NCBI GenBank assembly: GCA_041920465.1
Contig: JBHGXW010000065.1
Coordinates: forward strand, 1-15,598
Direction of reading: 5' to 3'
DNA length: 15,598 nt
DNA from: Brevibacillus_H sp041920465
GTDB taxonomy: Bacteria > Bacillota > Bacilli > Brevibacillales > Brevibacillaceae
Shown here: positions 7,073-14,063 of the stretch, in pieces
Numbering within the stretch: position 1 is the stretch's first letter
Layout: each line of letters opens with the position of its first letter
Position numbers and translations under genes: made by a program
The notes under the pieces: generated by a model
What the model was told of the DNA's origin: nothing
Seen by the model: only the letters and a program-made list of their open reading frames with translations
Databases searched by the model: none

Positions 7073-7657
7073 CTAGTTGGTTTTCTCCTTGGCATATGCG
7101 ATCAAGAAATTCTTGAGCAGTTTCTTCCCATGCTCCGTAATGATCGATTCAGGATGAAACTGAACACCTTCAACAGCGTATTCCCGATGGCGAATTGCCA
7201 TAATTTCACCCTCAGCCGTACGCGCGGATACTTCCAGCACGTCTGGCAAAAGCTCTTCCTGAACAATCAAAGAGTGATAACGGGCAGCCGTAAACGGAGA
7301 AGGAATGTCTTGAAAAATTGTCTTGCCATCATGGAAAACCTCTGACGTTTTCCCGTGCATTAACCGCTCGGCGCGAATTACTTTGCCTCCGAACACCTGA
7401 CCAATTGATTGGTGTCCCAAACATACGCCAAGAATCGGAATCCGTCCGGCAAAATGGCGAATGACCTCCATGCTGACCCCAGCTTCGTTCGGCGTGCACG
7501 GACCGGGTGAAATCATCAAGTAATCCGGGTTCAACTTCTCAATTTCTGCGATAGTGATCTTATCATTGCGGTAAACCTGCAGTTCTTCCCCTAACTCTCC
7601 GACAAACTGTACCAGGTTGTAGGTAAACGAATCATAGTTATCAATCATCAAAATCAT
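7073..7657 (-). CDS. pabA: Glutamine amidotransferase subunit of ADC / anthranilate synthase
   Basis: Class I glutamine amidotransferase that supplies ammonia to the chorismate-using partner PabB. 194 residues. The catalytic triad is visible: C79 in LGVCLGHQ, and H168 and E170 in GVQFHPES. The oxyanion-loop SPGPCTPNEAG precedes it. In B. subtilis the orthologue serves both folate and tryptophan synthesis (also called trpG), and the same may hold here. The frame stays open upstream to 7714, but the ATG at 7657 has GGAGG 10 bases before it and starts at the family's usual MILMIDNYDSFTYNL. It overlaps the stop of pabB as ATGA, so translation is coupled. Confidence 0.95.
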   Translation of the reverse strand: MILMIDNYDSFTYNLVQFVGELGEELQVYRNDKITIAEIEKLNPDYLMISPGPCTPNEAGVSMEVIRHFAGRIPILGVCLGHQSIGQVFGGKVIRAERLMHGKTSEVFHDGKTIFQDIPSPFTAARYHSLIVQEELLPDVLEVSARTAEGEIMAIRHREYAVEGVQFHPESIITEHGKKLLKNFLIAYAKEKTN

Positions 7658-9167
7658 GCTCGGCTCTCCTCCAAACTCTTCTTTCTGTTCTGGCTCAACT
7701 CTAAAGCTTTCCATAACGCTTCTGCCTTCTTCAAAGACTCGTAATACTCTGCTTCCGGGTTGGAATCGATCACAATTCCCGCCCCCGCCTGTACATGCGC
7801 CTGCCGGTTTTTTACGACCATGGTGCGAATCGCGATGTTCAACTCCACGTCTCCGTTAAAATCAAACCAGCCAATTGATCCGGTGTAAACGCCCCGCTTC
7901 ACGGGTTCCAATTCGCCAATGATTTGCATGGTTCTGATTTTGGGTGCACCGGTAATCGTGCCGCCGGGGAAAGCGGCCTCAATCGCGTCATACGCATCTT
8001 TGCCGTCAGCCAGTTCCCCTTTTACATGGGAAACGATGTGCATCACATGGGAGTATCGCTCAATCACCATCAGTTCGCTTACCTCAACGCTTCCGTAGCG
8101 GCAAACCCGCCCCAGATCGTTGCGCTCCAGGTCGACAAGCATCACGTGCTCGGCTCGCTCTTTTTCATTGTTGATCAGCTCACCGGCAAGTGCCAAATCT
8201 TCTTCCTCCGTCTTTCCGCGAGGACGCGTTCCGGCAATCGGTCTTGTGCTGACATGGCGTTCTTTTACTTTGACGAGCAATTCCGGCGAACCGCTGACAA
8301 GCTGGAAATCGGAGAAGTGCAGGTATCCCATGTACGGAGAAGGATTTAACTTTCTCAGCACGGAATAAACTTCATCCGCTCCCACCTCAATTGGCTTCGT
8401 CTGCCGGACAGACAGATTCACCTGAAAAACGTCGCCTTGTGCGATATAAGCTTGTACACGCTCCACCGCCTGTTCAAACTCTGCCTTGGCAAAGGAAACT
8501 TCTTGAGGCTTGGCTTGGGACAGCGGCTTTTTGCGCAGGGCTTCCCAGTCGGTATCGTCCATTACGGATTCAGCTTCCAAGATACCCTGTAACAATTGGC
8601 GAAGTTCTTCCACTGTCAGATCAAACGATTCAACTGTCATCGCGTGTGCAGGAACATGGCGGATACAGATGATTTCACGTGTCTGTAGATCAAAGACAAT
8701 GACGTTATGATATATCATAACATACAGATCGGGAGCTGTAAGTCATCGACGGCATCATTGGCAACGGTCGGCTCAAAGATTTCGTTCAAGTCATAGCTTA
8801 AGTATCCGATTGCCCCGCCGGTAAAATCGGGTAACTGCTCCATCCTCGGTGTCCGGTATTGTTCCATGTAACGGCGAAGGGTATGAAGCGGGTTTTCATC
8901 CGTTACCACTTCTGTATGGCCGCCTGACTCCTGTATCGTGGTGCATCGATGCTTGCTTTGTATGACGGCAATCGGGTCATAGGCAAGGTATGTGTATCGA
9001 CCGGCCCTTCCGCTTTCCAGCAGGACAGCACCCGTCAGTTGGGGGGATAGCTTTTGCAATACCTCAAACGGGTCAACAGCATGATGCCATGCCGCCCGAA
9101 CAGCAATGGGGATATGGGTGTACTCTGCCAGAAATGCCTGTATGTCTCGATAACTTGGCTGGATCAA
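7654..9167 (-). pseudogene. pabB: Aminodeoxychorismate synthase component I, frameshifted
   Basis: Uses chorismate plus ammonia from PabA to make 4-amino-4-deoxychorismate. The gene is present in two frames. Positions 9167-8715 encode the N-terminal 150 residues (MIQPSYRDI... to DDLQLPICML, stop). Positions 8718-7654 encode the chorismate-binding remainder, with GDVFQVNLS, RPIAGTRPRG, LVDLERNDLG, FPGGTITGAPK and AGAGIVIDSNPEAE. Adding one base at 8730/8731 (CCCGATC to CCGGATC) gives LPDLYVMIYHNV, exactly the expected family sequence, and a continuous 504-residue protein; 1514 bases plus one is divisible by three. So either a one-base deletion or a sequencing error. The two frames overlap as ATGA, so restart could yield two chains. 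The start is TTG with GGAG 11 bases upstream. PIAGT rather than PIKGT means anthranilate synthase cannot be excluded by motif alone. Confidence 0.85.
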
Positions 9168-9202
9168 AAGTGTTCACGCTCCGCTGTATCATACTCATCA
9201 CT

Positions 9203-9232
9203 AGCATACCACACGCAAAACCCGCGCGGCAA
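9203..9232 (-). promoter_or_regulatory. Possible pabB promoter (extended -10)
   Basis: On the minus strand TTGCCG (9232-9227), 18 bases, then TATGCT (9208-9203), preceded by TGG (TGn extended -10). It lies just after the cysK terminator, where a promoter for the pab genes would be needed, and about 35 bases before the pabB TTG start. The match is moderate. Confidence 0.35.
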
Positions 9233-9238
9233 AAAGCG

Positions 9239-9275
9239 AAAAGAAACCACCAAACCTCAAGCAGAGATTTGGTGG
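9239..9275 (-). terminator. Rho-independent terminator after cysK
   Basis: A 12-bp stem (CCACCAAATCTC with GAGGTTTGGTGG, one G-T pair) and a TGCTT loop, followed on the minus strand by TTTCTTTT. It begins 18 bases after the cysK stop and ends the cysK transcript before pabB. Confidence 0.88.
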
Positions 9276-9292
9276 CTTGGATACTTTATATT

Positions 9293-10225
9293 TTAGTCTT
9301 CAAAGTTATATAAAGGAGTAGAAAGGTAGCGCTCCCCGTTGCTTGGGATAACGGCAACCACTTTTTTGCCTTTGCCCAGCTTGCGAGCCACTTGGAGTGC
9401 GGCAAAAATGGCTGCACCAGATGAAATACCGCCCAGAATGCCTTCTACACGGGCAACCTGACGAGCTGTCTCAAATGCTTCCTCATTCTCTACTTGAATA
9501 ATCTCGTCGTAAATCTCTGTATCAAGGATAGCTGGAACAAAACCTGCGCCAATACCCTGGATTTTGTGCGGACCTGGCTTACCGCCGGAAAGAACAGGAG
9601 ATGCAGCCGGTTCAACCGCTACAATATGAATGTTCGGATACTCTTCTTTCAAAACCTGCCCTGCTCCTGTAATGGTTCCGCCTGTACCGACACCGGAGAT
9701 CAATGCGTCGATTCCGCCCAATTCTTTGGCTTGAGCCAATAGCTCGCGACCTGTTGTTTCACGGTGTACTTGCGGGTTAGCCAGGTTGTTAAACTGCTGA
9801 GGCATGAAGTAGTCCGGATTTTCTTTGACGATTTCCTCCGCTTTGCGGATGGCACCTCCCATACCCTCCGATCCCGGAGTAAGTACAAGCTCTGCACCGT
9901 ATGCGCGAAGCAGATTGCGCCGTTCAATACTCATCGTATCCGGCATAACCAGAATGGCACGATAACCTTTGGAAGCCGCTACCATAGCAAGTCCGATCCC
10001 TGTGTTGCCGCTGGTCGGTTCGATAATGGTAGCACCTGGTTTTAACTTGCCGCTTTTTTCCGCATCTTCAATCATGGCAAGGGCAATCCGGTCTTTAACG
10101 CTTGAGCCTGGGTTGAAAAACTCCAGTTTCAAGTAAATATCCGCCATATCTTCGCTGACTACTCGATTTAATTTTACCAATGGGGTATTGCCGATCAAAT
10201 CTGTAATAGATTGTGCAACACGCAT
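9293..10225 (-). CDS. cysK: Cysteine synthase A (O-acetylserine sulfhydrylase)
   Basis: PLP enzyme that replaces the acetate of O-acetylserine with sulfide to make cysteine. 310 residues, normal. K44 in SVKDR is the PLP Schiff-base lysine, TSGNTG (71-76) is the substrate-binding asparagine loop, and GVGTGGTITG is the phosphate-binding loop. GILGGISSGAA near the C-terminus holds the serine near the PLP ring nitrogen. No cystathionine beta-synthase regulatory domain is present. ATG at 10225 has GGAGG 8 bases upstream. It has its own promoter (10273-10302) and terminator (9239-9275), so it is a single-gene transcript inside the hslO-to-fol block. No T-box or S-box fits in the short leader. Confidence 0.96.
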   Translation of the reverse strand: MRVAQSITDLIGNTPLVKLNRVVSEDMADIYLKLEFFNPGSSVKDRIALAMIEDAEKSGKLKPGATIIEPTSGNTGIGLAMVAASKGYRAILVMPDTMSIERRNLLRAYGAELVLTPGSEGMGGAIRKAEEIVKENPDYFMPQQFNNLANPQVHRETTGRELLAQAKELGGIDALISGVGTGGTITGAGQVLKEEYPNIHIVAVEPAASPVLSGGKPGPHKIQGIGAGFVPAILDTEIYDEIIQVENEEAFETARQVARVEGILGGISSGAAIFAALQVARKLGKGKKVVAVIPSNGERYLSTPLYNFED

Positions 10226-10272
10226 TTTTTCCGCCTCCCGAATAACCGAGTAAAATACTAGGTTTTATAGGT

Positions 10273-10302
10273 ATTATAGCAAAGAGAAGAAAAATACGTC
10301 AA
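10273..10302 (-). promoter_or_regulatory. cysK promoter (sigma-A, extended -10)
   Basis: On the minus strand TTGACG (10302-10297), 18 bases, then TATAAT (10278-10273), preceded by TGC (TGn extended -10). The -35 box includes the TGA stop codon of the upstream foldase gene. An AT-rich imperfect inverted repeat (TAAAA, 7 bases, TTTTA) follows just downstream of -10 and could be an operator, but I cannot assign a regulator. Confidence 0.8.
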
Positions 10303-11192
10303 TTAGTGTTTTCAGATTGAATGGTAACACCCACTGCCTGCTTTAATTTGGCAAGCACATCATCCAAAGATACTTGCGAAAGGGCAAGCTGCCTCTTGAT
10401 CTGATCTTTCACTTCGTCGAAAGAGAATTGGGCAGCTTTTTTCAACTCCTGAACACGAATAATGGCATATCCCTCGTCTACGGGAATCGGTTTGCTGTCT
10501 TGGCCAATCCCAAGAGCCGGAACTTCTTGGCGAATGGAAGCCGGGACAGACTCGTCAATAAGCGATACCCACCCCATATCCCCGCCGGTTCCAGCAGTGT
10601 AAGAATCGATGGAGCGCTCCTTGGCAAGAGTAGCAAAATTAGCTCCCTGTTTTAGCTCTTGCCGTACTTGTTCCGCCTCTTCTTTGGAAGAGACCGTAAT
10701 GATGGAGAGGTGAGCTTGTGCCGGTTGATGAAATTCATCCTGATGAGACTCATAGTAGTTGTGAACATCGGCATCGTCTACGGCAATATCTTTGATCGCG
10801 ATCTCTTCCAACAGCATGTGGTAGCGTATCTCGTCCATTACTTCCTGCTTGCTGGTGCCCGCTTCCTGTTTTAGCGTCTGATCGAAATCCTGGCTGCCTT
10901 CATAGCTATCTTCCAATTTGGCCAATTCTTCCTGGATCCGCTTTTCGTCCACGGTAATTCCCAAACGCTTCGCTTCCTGCAGCACTACCTGCCGATTCAC
11001 CATATCGTTTAATACCTGCTGTCCGTACTTCCGCTTCAAGGCTTGTACCCAGTCAGACTCGGAAATGGTCTGACGGCCAACTACTGCCATTGTCTGTACA
11101 TGGCCCGTTCCTTTGTACCAGGACCAACTGACAACGGCCAAAAGCAGAATCAATCCCCCGATCAATCCCCACAACACCCGGACGTTGTTCAC
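10299..11192 (-). CDS. Membrane-anchored parvulin-type peptidyl-prolyl isomerase (YacD/PrsA-like)
   Basis: Probable extracytoplasmic foldase that speeds proline isomerisation in secreted proteins. 297 residues. Residues about 8-26 form one N-terminal membrane span with no lipobox cysteine, so it is membrane-anchored rather than a PrsA-type lipoprotein. Residues 35-150 look like the SurA/PrsA N-terminal helical chaperone region. Residues about 158-255 are the parvulin domain, with AHLSIITVSSKEEAEQV, GANFATLAKERSID, GGDMGWV and GYAIIRVQEL. It starts with GTG preceded by GGAGAGGGAG. It lies 38 bases after hslO without a terminator between them, so the two are likely cotranscribed. B. subtilis yacD occupies the same place. 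Its stop codon lies in the cysK -35 box. Confidence 0.88.
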   Translation of the reverse strand: MNNVRVLWGLIGGLILLLAVVSWSWYKGTGHVQTMAVVGRQTISESDWVQALKRKYGQQVLNDMVNRQVVLQEAKRLGITVDEKRIQEELAKLEDSYEGSQDFDQTLKQEAGTSKQEVMDEIRYHMLLEEIAIKDIAVDDADVHNYYESHQDEFHQPAQAHLSIITVSSKEEAEQVRQELKQGANFATLAKERSIDSYTAGTGGDMGWVSLIDESVPASIRQEVPALGIGQDSKPIPVDEGYAIIRVQELKKAAQFSFDEVKDQIKRQLALSQVSLDDVLAKLKQAVGVTIQSENTN

Positions 11193-11230
11193 TAGTCTCC
11201 CTCTCCTTGTTTTGCTTGTTTTGTTCTCGG

Positions 11231-12106
11231 CTACTCTATCTCATCGTGAATTCGTTGAAGTTCGTCCTTGTCAAAGTGATAGCGTTCATTACAGAAATGG
11301 CAAAAGACTTCCGCTTCCCCCTGCTCATCGATTGTGCTTCGGATCTCTTCTTTCCCCAAGCCGAACAGCATATTTTCTACTTTTTCCTTCGAGCAGGTAC
11401 AGGTAAACTGGATATCCGTTCTGCTTAAAATTTTCGGCTGATCGAGTACCTTAGCCAGAATTTCCTCTGGCGTCATCCCTTCGCCAATCATGCGGGAAAC
11501 CTGCGGCAGCTCACTTAAACGCTGTTCGATCTGGTCAATTACCTCGTCCGGTGTACCAGGCAGCAATTGGAGAATAAACCCGCCTGCAGCCAGAACGGAG
11601 CGATCCTCCGGGTTCACCAATACCCCTACTCCAACAGCGGAAGGCGTTTGTTCCGAGACCGTAAAATAGTAGGCGAAATCTTCCCCTATCTCTCCGGAGA
11701 CAATCGGCACGCTTCCCTGATACGGTTCGCGCATTCCCAAATCCTTGGTCACGTATAAAAAGCCTTCGGTACCAACCGCGCGCCTCACATCCAGCTTCCC
11801 TTTTTCATTCAGTTCAAAATGGACATGCGGGTTGGTTACATAGGCTCGCGCTTCCCCATCCGCATTGGCCTCCGCCACGATTTGTCCGATCGGGCCGCCT
11901 CCTTTGATTTTAACGGAAAGCCGCTCGTCCCCTTTTAGCATTGCCCCCATCATAATCGTAACGGTAAGGGTTCTGCCCATCGCAGCCGTTGCCGTATTCC
12001 ATGTATCGTGACGACGGCGAAGTACTTCGGTAATCCCGGTCGTCTGCGCCGCAAACGCCCTGACATGACCGTCAAACCCCGTCGCTCTCACCAAATAATC
12101 ACCCAT
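11231..12106 (-). CDS. hslO: Redox-regulated chaperone Hsp33
   Basis: ATP-independent holdase that binds unfolding proteins during oxidative and heat stress, in the cytoplasm. 291 residues. The C-terminal zinc redox switch is complete: C236-x-C238 in FTCTCSKE and C269-x-x-C272 in FCHFCNERYHF. Under reducing conditions these hold zinc; oxidation frees the zinc and unlocks the chaperone. The N-terminal core is recognisable (DYLVRATGFDGHVRAFAAQT, LTVTIMMGAMLKGDERLSVKI, LNPEDRS-type VNPEDRSVLAAGGF). The frame is open to 12319, but AAAGGGGG upstream of the ATG at 12106 and the family start MGDYLVRA fix the start there. The leader contains two 17-bp direct repeats. Confidence 0.96.
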   Translation of the reverse strand: MGDYLVRATGFDGHVRAFAAQTTGITEVLRRRHDTWNTATAAMGRTLTVTIMMGAMLKGDERLSVKIKGGGPIGQIVAEANADGEARAYVTNPHVHFELNEKGKLDVRRAVGTEGFLYVTKDLGMREPYQGSVPIVSGEIGEDFAYYFTVSEQTPSAVGVGVLVNPEDRSVLAAGGFILQLLPGTPDEVIDQIEQRLSELPQVSRMIGEGMTPEEILAKVLDQPKILSRTDIQFTCTCSKEKVENMLFGLGKEEIRSTIDEQGEAEVFCHFCNERYHFDKDELQRIHDEIE

Positions 12107-12124
12107 GATGTTTCCCCCTTTAAA

Positions 12125-12162
12125 GAACGTACAAATACAACTAATGAACATACAAATACAAC
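12125..12162. repeat. Two 17-bp direct repeats upstream of hslO
   Basis: On the plus strand GAACGTACAAATACAAC (12125-12141) and GAACATACAAATACAAC (12146-12162) differ at one base and start exactly 21 bases apart, two helical turns. They lie just upstream of the hslO ribosome binding site. Weak promoter candidates overlap them (minus strand TTGTGT-N17-TATGTT at 12188-12160; CTGACA-N17-TTGTAT at 12178-12150). The spacing suggests an operator, but a recent small duplication is equally possible. Confidence 0.7.
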
Positions 12163-12216
12163 ATACATGTTTTGTCAGATGAACACAACCAAACGCCTTG
12201 TCATTTAGAGGCGAAA

Positions 12217-12246
12217 TAAGAAAAACCGTACGACAATTCGCACGGT
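12217..12246 (-). terminator. Rho-independent terminator after the sigma factor gene
   Basis: A 9-bp stem (ACCGTGCGA with TCGTACGGT, one G-T pair) and a 4-base loop, followed on the minus strand by TTTTTCTT. It starts 42 bases after the sigma gene stop and separates it from hslO. Confidence 0.85.
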
Positions 12247-12288
12247 CACAAACTATTATATGTCGAAGCTTAGGGATAAGTCGCAGCT

Positions 12289-13233
12289 TTAGGAAAGATA
12301 CTCCATCAAAGATCGGCAATTCTTCTGTTTGCGCAAGCGGTCAATGGTAGTCGCTTCAATCTGGCGAATCCGCTCCCGGGTCAAGCCAAAGATTTTACCC
12401 ACTTCTTCGAGCGTGTACACCTGATCGTTGTACAATCCGTACCGCATGGCAATAATCTCCTGTGCTCGGGGATTTAGCCGTCCAAGCGCGTCAAAAACCT
12501 GTTTTCGCAAATCTACCTTTTCGATCCAATCATCCAGAGAGGATTCGCCATCATCGACAATTTCTGCATAACTTAAGGCCTCTTCCTCCAACTCCGCTTC
12601 CGAACCGTCGACATAAGGATTCTCATCAAAAGATTCCGTTTTCATCATCAACGTGTACTCGATAATCTCCACTTTTTCAAGGGTCATATGGAGAGCTTCG
12701 GCAATCTCATGCCGTTCCGGAGAGCGGCCAAGCTGATGAGCAAGCTTAAGAACTTCCTTTTGATACTGGCGAATCTGCTCATGCATATGGACCGGAATGC
12801 GAATCAGACGGCCCTTGTCACTGATAGCTCGCGTAATCGCTTGGGATATCCACCAGTGAGAGTAATGATACAGACGAACGCCTCGATTAATGTCGAATTT
12901 TTCGATGGCAGTGAACAGTCCAAATGTGCCCTCCTGAATCAAATCAAGAAACGGCATGCCTTTTTTGAGATGGCGCAAAGCCGTACTGACGACGTACCTC
13001 AGATATGCTTGCACTAATTTTTCACGAGCCTGGAGATCGCCATCCTGCTGATAGCGGATCAGGCATTGCATCTCTTCTTCTCGGTCTAACATGGGTGTTG
13101 CAGCGACGCTTTCCAGGAACAACAAGGCGGATGTGTCCGATCGAAGTGATTTCGGAACAACAATCCCTAATTGTCTTTCAACTTCCCGCCAACGACGGGG
13201 ACAACCTTGGAAAGAGGAGTGACTAGCAGTCAT
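12289..13233 (-). CDS. Divergent sigma-70 factor, group 2 (primary-like)
   Basis: RNA polymerase sigma subunit of 314 residues. Region 1.2 spans about 33-65 (DTSALLFLESVAATPMLDREEE) and region 2 about 66-137, with FLDLIQEGTFGLFTAIEKFD and the -10 binding LYHYSHWWISQAITRAI. Region 3 starts at RIPVHM, and region 4 spans about 245-311 with TLEEVGKIFGLTRERIRQIEA. The core aromatic pair WW and the Q/T that read the -10 box are kept, but the usual FSTYATWWIRQ reads LYHYSHWWISQ. Region 1.1 is absent. An acidic stretch around 203-232 lengthens the 3.2 linker. It is therefore a primary-type sigma paralogue, not ECF. ATG at 13233 has GAGGG 6 bases upstream. It is a single-gene unit; its target promoters are unknown. 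It replaces the coaX/ftsH genes found upstream of hslO in B. subtilis. Confidence 0.9.
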   Translation of the reverse strand: MTASHSSFQGCPRRWREVERQLGIVVPKSLRSDTSALLFLESVAATPMLDREEEMQCLIRYQQDGDLQAREKLVQAYLRYVVSTALRHLKKGMPFLDLIQEGTFGLFTAIEKFDINRGVRLYHYSHWWISQAITRAISDKGRLIRIPVHMHEQIRQYQKEVLKLAHQLGRSPERHEIAEALHMTLEKVEIIEYTLMMKTESFDENPYVDGSEAELEEEALSYAEIVDDGESSLDDWIEKVDLRKQVFDALGRLNPRAQEIIAMRYGLYNDQVYTLEEVGKIFGLTRERIRQIEATTIDRLRKQKNCRSLMEYLS

Positions 13234-13266
13234 GCGCAACCCTCACTTCATCGGAAATAGAAATAT

Positions 13267-13309
13267 TCAGTTATTTCTTTATTAGCGTATTTCGACAAAG
13301 AATAACTGA
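13267..13309 (-). repeat. 13-bp inverted repeat in the sigma gene leader
   Basis: TCAGTTATTCTTT and AAAGAAATAACTGA on the minus strand pair over 13 bp with one bulged base, around a 16-base loop. It ends 34 bases before the sigma ATG. No T-tract follows, so it is not a terminator. It could be an operator or an RNA hairpin that affects translation. Confidence 0.6.
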
Positions 13310-13333
13310 TTCCTTCCTGTTTACAGAATATTT

Positions 13334-13379
13334 ACGGAAAGTATAAGCTATTTTTAACGGAAAGTATAAGGTATTTTTA
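13334..13379. repeat. 23-bp tandem repeat, two copies
   Basis: Two adjacent 23-base units (13334-13356 and 13357-13379) that differ at one base (C at 13348, G at 13371). Each begins ACGGAAAGTATAAG and ends TATTTTTA. On the minus strand each unit contains TATACT, which resembles a -10 box. A degenerate third start (ACTGGAAG) follows. They lie in the region that must hold the sigma gene promoter. Confidence 0.75.
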
Positions 13380-13412
13380 CTGGAAGAGGCCCCAATCACT
13401 GGAGTAAGATCT

Positions 13413-13460
13413 AAATTATCTATATTATATACATTATATACAAATTATCCATATTATATA
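13413..13460. repeat. AT-rich 19-bp direct repeats
   Basis: AAATTATCTATATTATATA (13413-13431) and AAATTATCCATATTATATA (13442-13460) differ at one base, with a 29-base period; another TATATAC element lies between them. The block is almost pure A+T and lies directly after a strong terminator. TATAAT-like hexamers occur several times on the minus strand, but no -35 box stands out. Confidence 0.7.
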
Positions 13461-13498
13461 GAAAAAATGAGACAGACAGCCTTTTGTGGCTGTCTGTC
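13461..13498 (-). terminator. Rho-independent terminator closing the small-protein cassette
   Basis: A perfect 11-bp stem (GACAGACAGCC with GGCTGTCTGTC) and a 6-base loop, followed on the minus strand by TCATTTTTTC. It starts 13 bases after the stop of the last cassette gene. Confidence 0.92.
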
Positions 13499-13511
13499 AT
13501 CTGCCTGGAGT

Positions 13512-14063
13512 CTACCATTTCAATTCTTCAACACTCGCCACGGGAAACTTGTGTCCGGGCAGGAAAGCGGCCAGCGGCCTGTCTTGTACGTAGCTGACCG
13601 CAACCAAGGAGGGGCCAACCATCCGCTTCGGTGAAAGGGCGACGGTTTGGCCGCTCTCTTCCTGAATCGATAAGTAGATGTATCCTCCCGCCGCATTTGC
13701 TTGGTTGCCCTGGGTTACTTGTTGAAGCTGCAAATTACCGTTTGCAAATTTCACAAGCAAGTGAATATCCTTTTGCCAATTCAAAAAATCCACGTAGTAA
13801 TGCAGAAACGGCAGCGGATCAGTCGTGACGCTCCCTTCATCCGGGATAAACTGATTTCCTTGAAACCGGTATCCGCCGTTTTGTTCCATCCGTTTCACAA
13901 AACGCGCAACCGCTTCTTCTTCTACTAGATCAATCACTCCTTCTGTCTTCAGCCGCTGGTTGATCGCGAATGTGGCATCTTGATTCGCCAACTCCAGAAG
14001 CGACTTTACTTCCTGTTTTTTCTGCATGGCTACATCCGTATCAATGGTTGTAAGGCCAAACAA
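13512..14063 (-). CDS. Hypothetical membrane-anchored or secreted protein, 5' end unclear
   Basis: I do not recognise this family. The open frame from the first standard start (TTG, 14063) gives 183 residues, but that TTG has no ribosome binding site and lies within a hydrophobic segment. The frame continues upstream to a TAG without any ATG, GTG or TTG. An ATG at 14113 behind AGGAGG is in another frame and stops after 7 codons. One extra G in the GGGG run at 14106-14103 would join them into a 200-residue protein beginning MVRGIQLLTISATLLFLLFG, a normal membrane segment or signal. The rest is soluble, with a helical, charged part (QKKQEVKSLLELANQDA), then mixed strands (GGYIYLSIQEESG) and a C-terminal VEELKW. 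Last gene of the cassette, directly before its terminator, and preceded by a 13-bp minisatellite. Confidence 0.65.
   Translation of the reverse strand: MFGLTTIDTDVAMQKKQEVKSLLELANQDATFAINQRLKTEGVIDLVEEEAVARFVKRMEQNGGYRFQGNQFIPDEGSVTTDPLPFLHYYVDFLNWQKDIHLLVKFANGNLQLQQVTQGNQANAAGGYIYLSIQEESGQTVALSPKRMVGPSLVAVSYVQDRPLAAFLPGHKFPVASVEELKW

Noticed and set aside
12248..12275. TATAAT at 12260-12255 as a promoter for hslO or a small RNA
   Set aside because: No -35 box at a suitable distance, and transcription would start directly at the terminator stem.
12107..12319. 71-codon N-terminal extension of hslO
   Set aside because: It runs through the sigma gene terminator and the direct repeats, is Cys-rich and unlike Hsp33, and the ATG at 12106 has a proper ribosome binding site.
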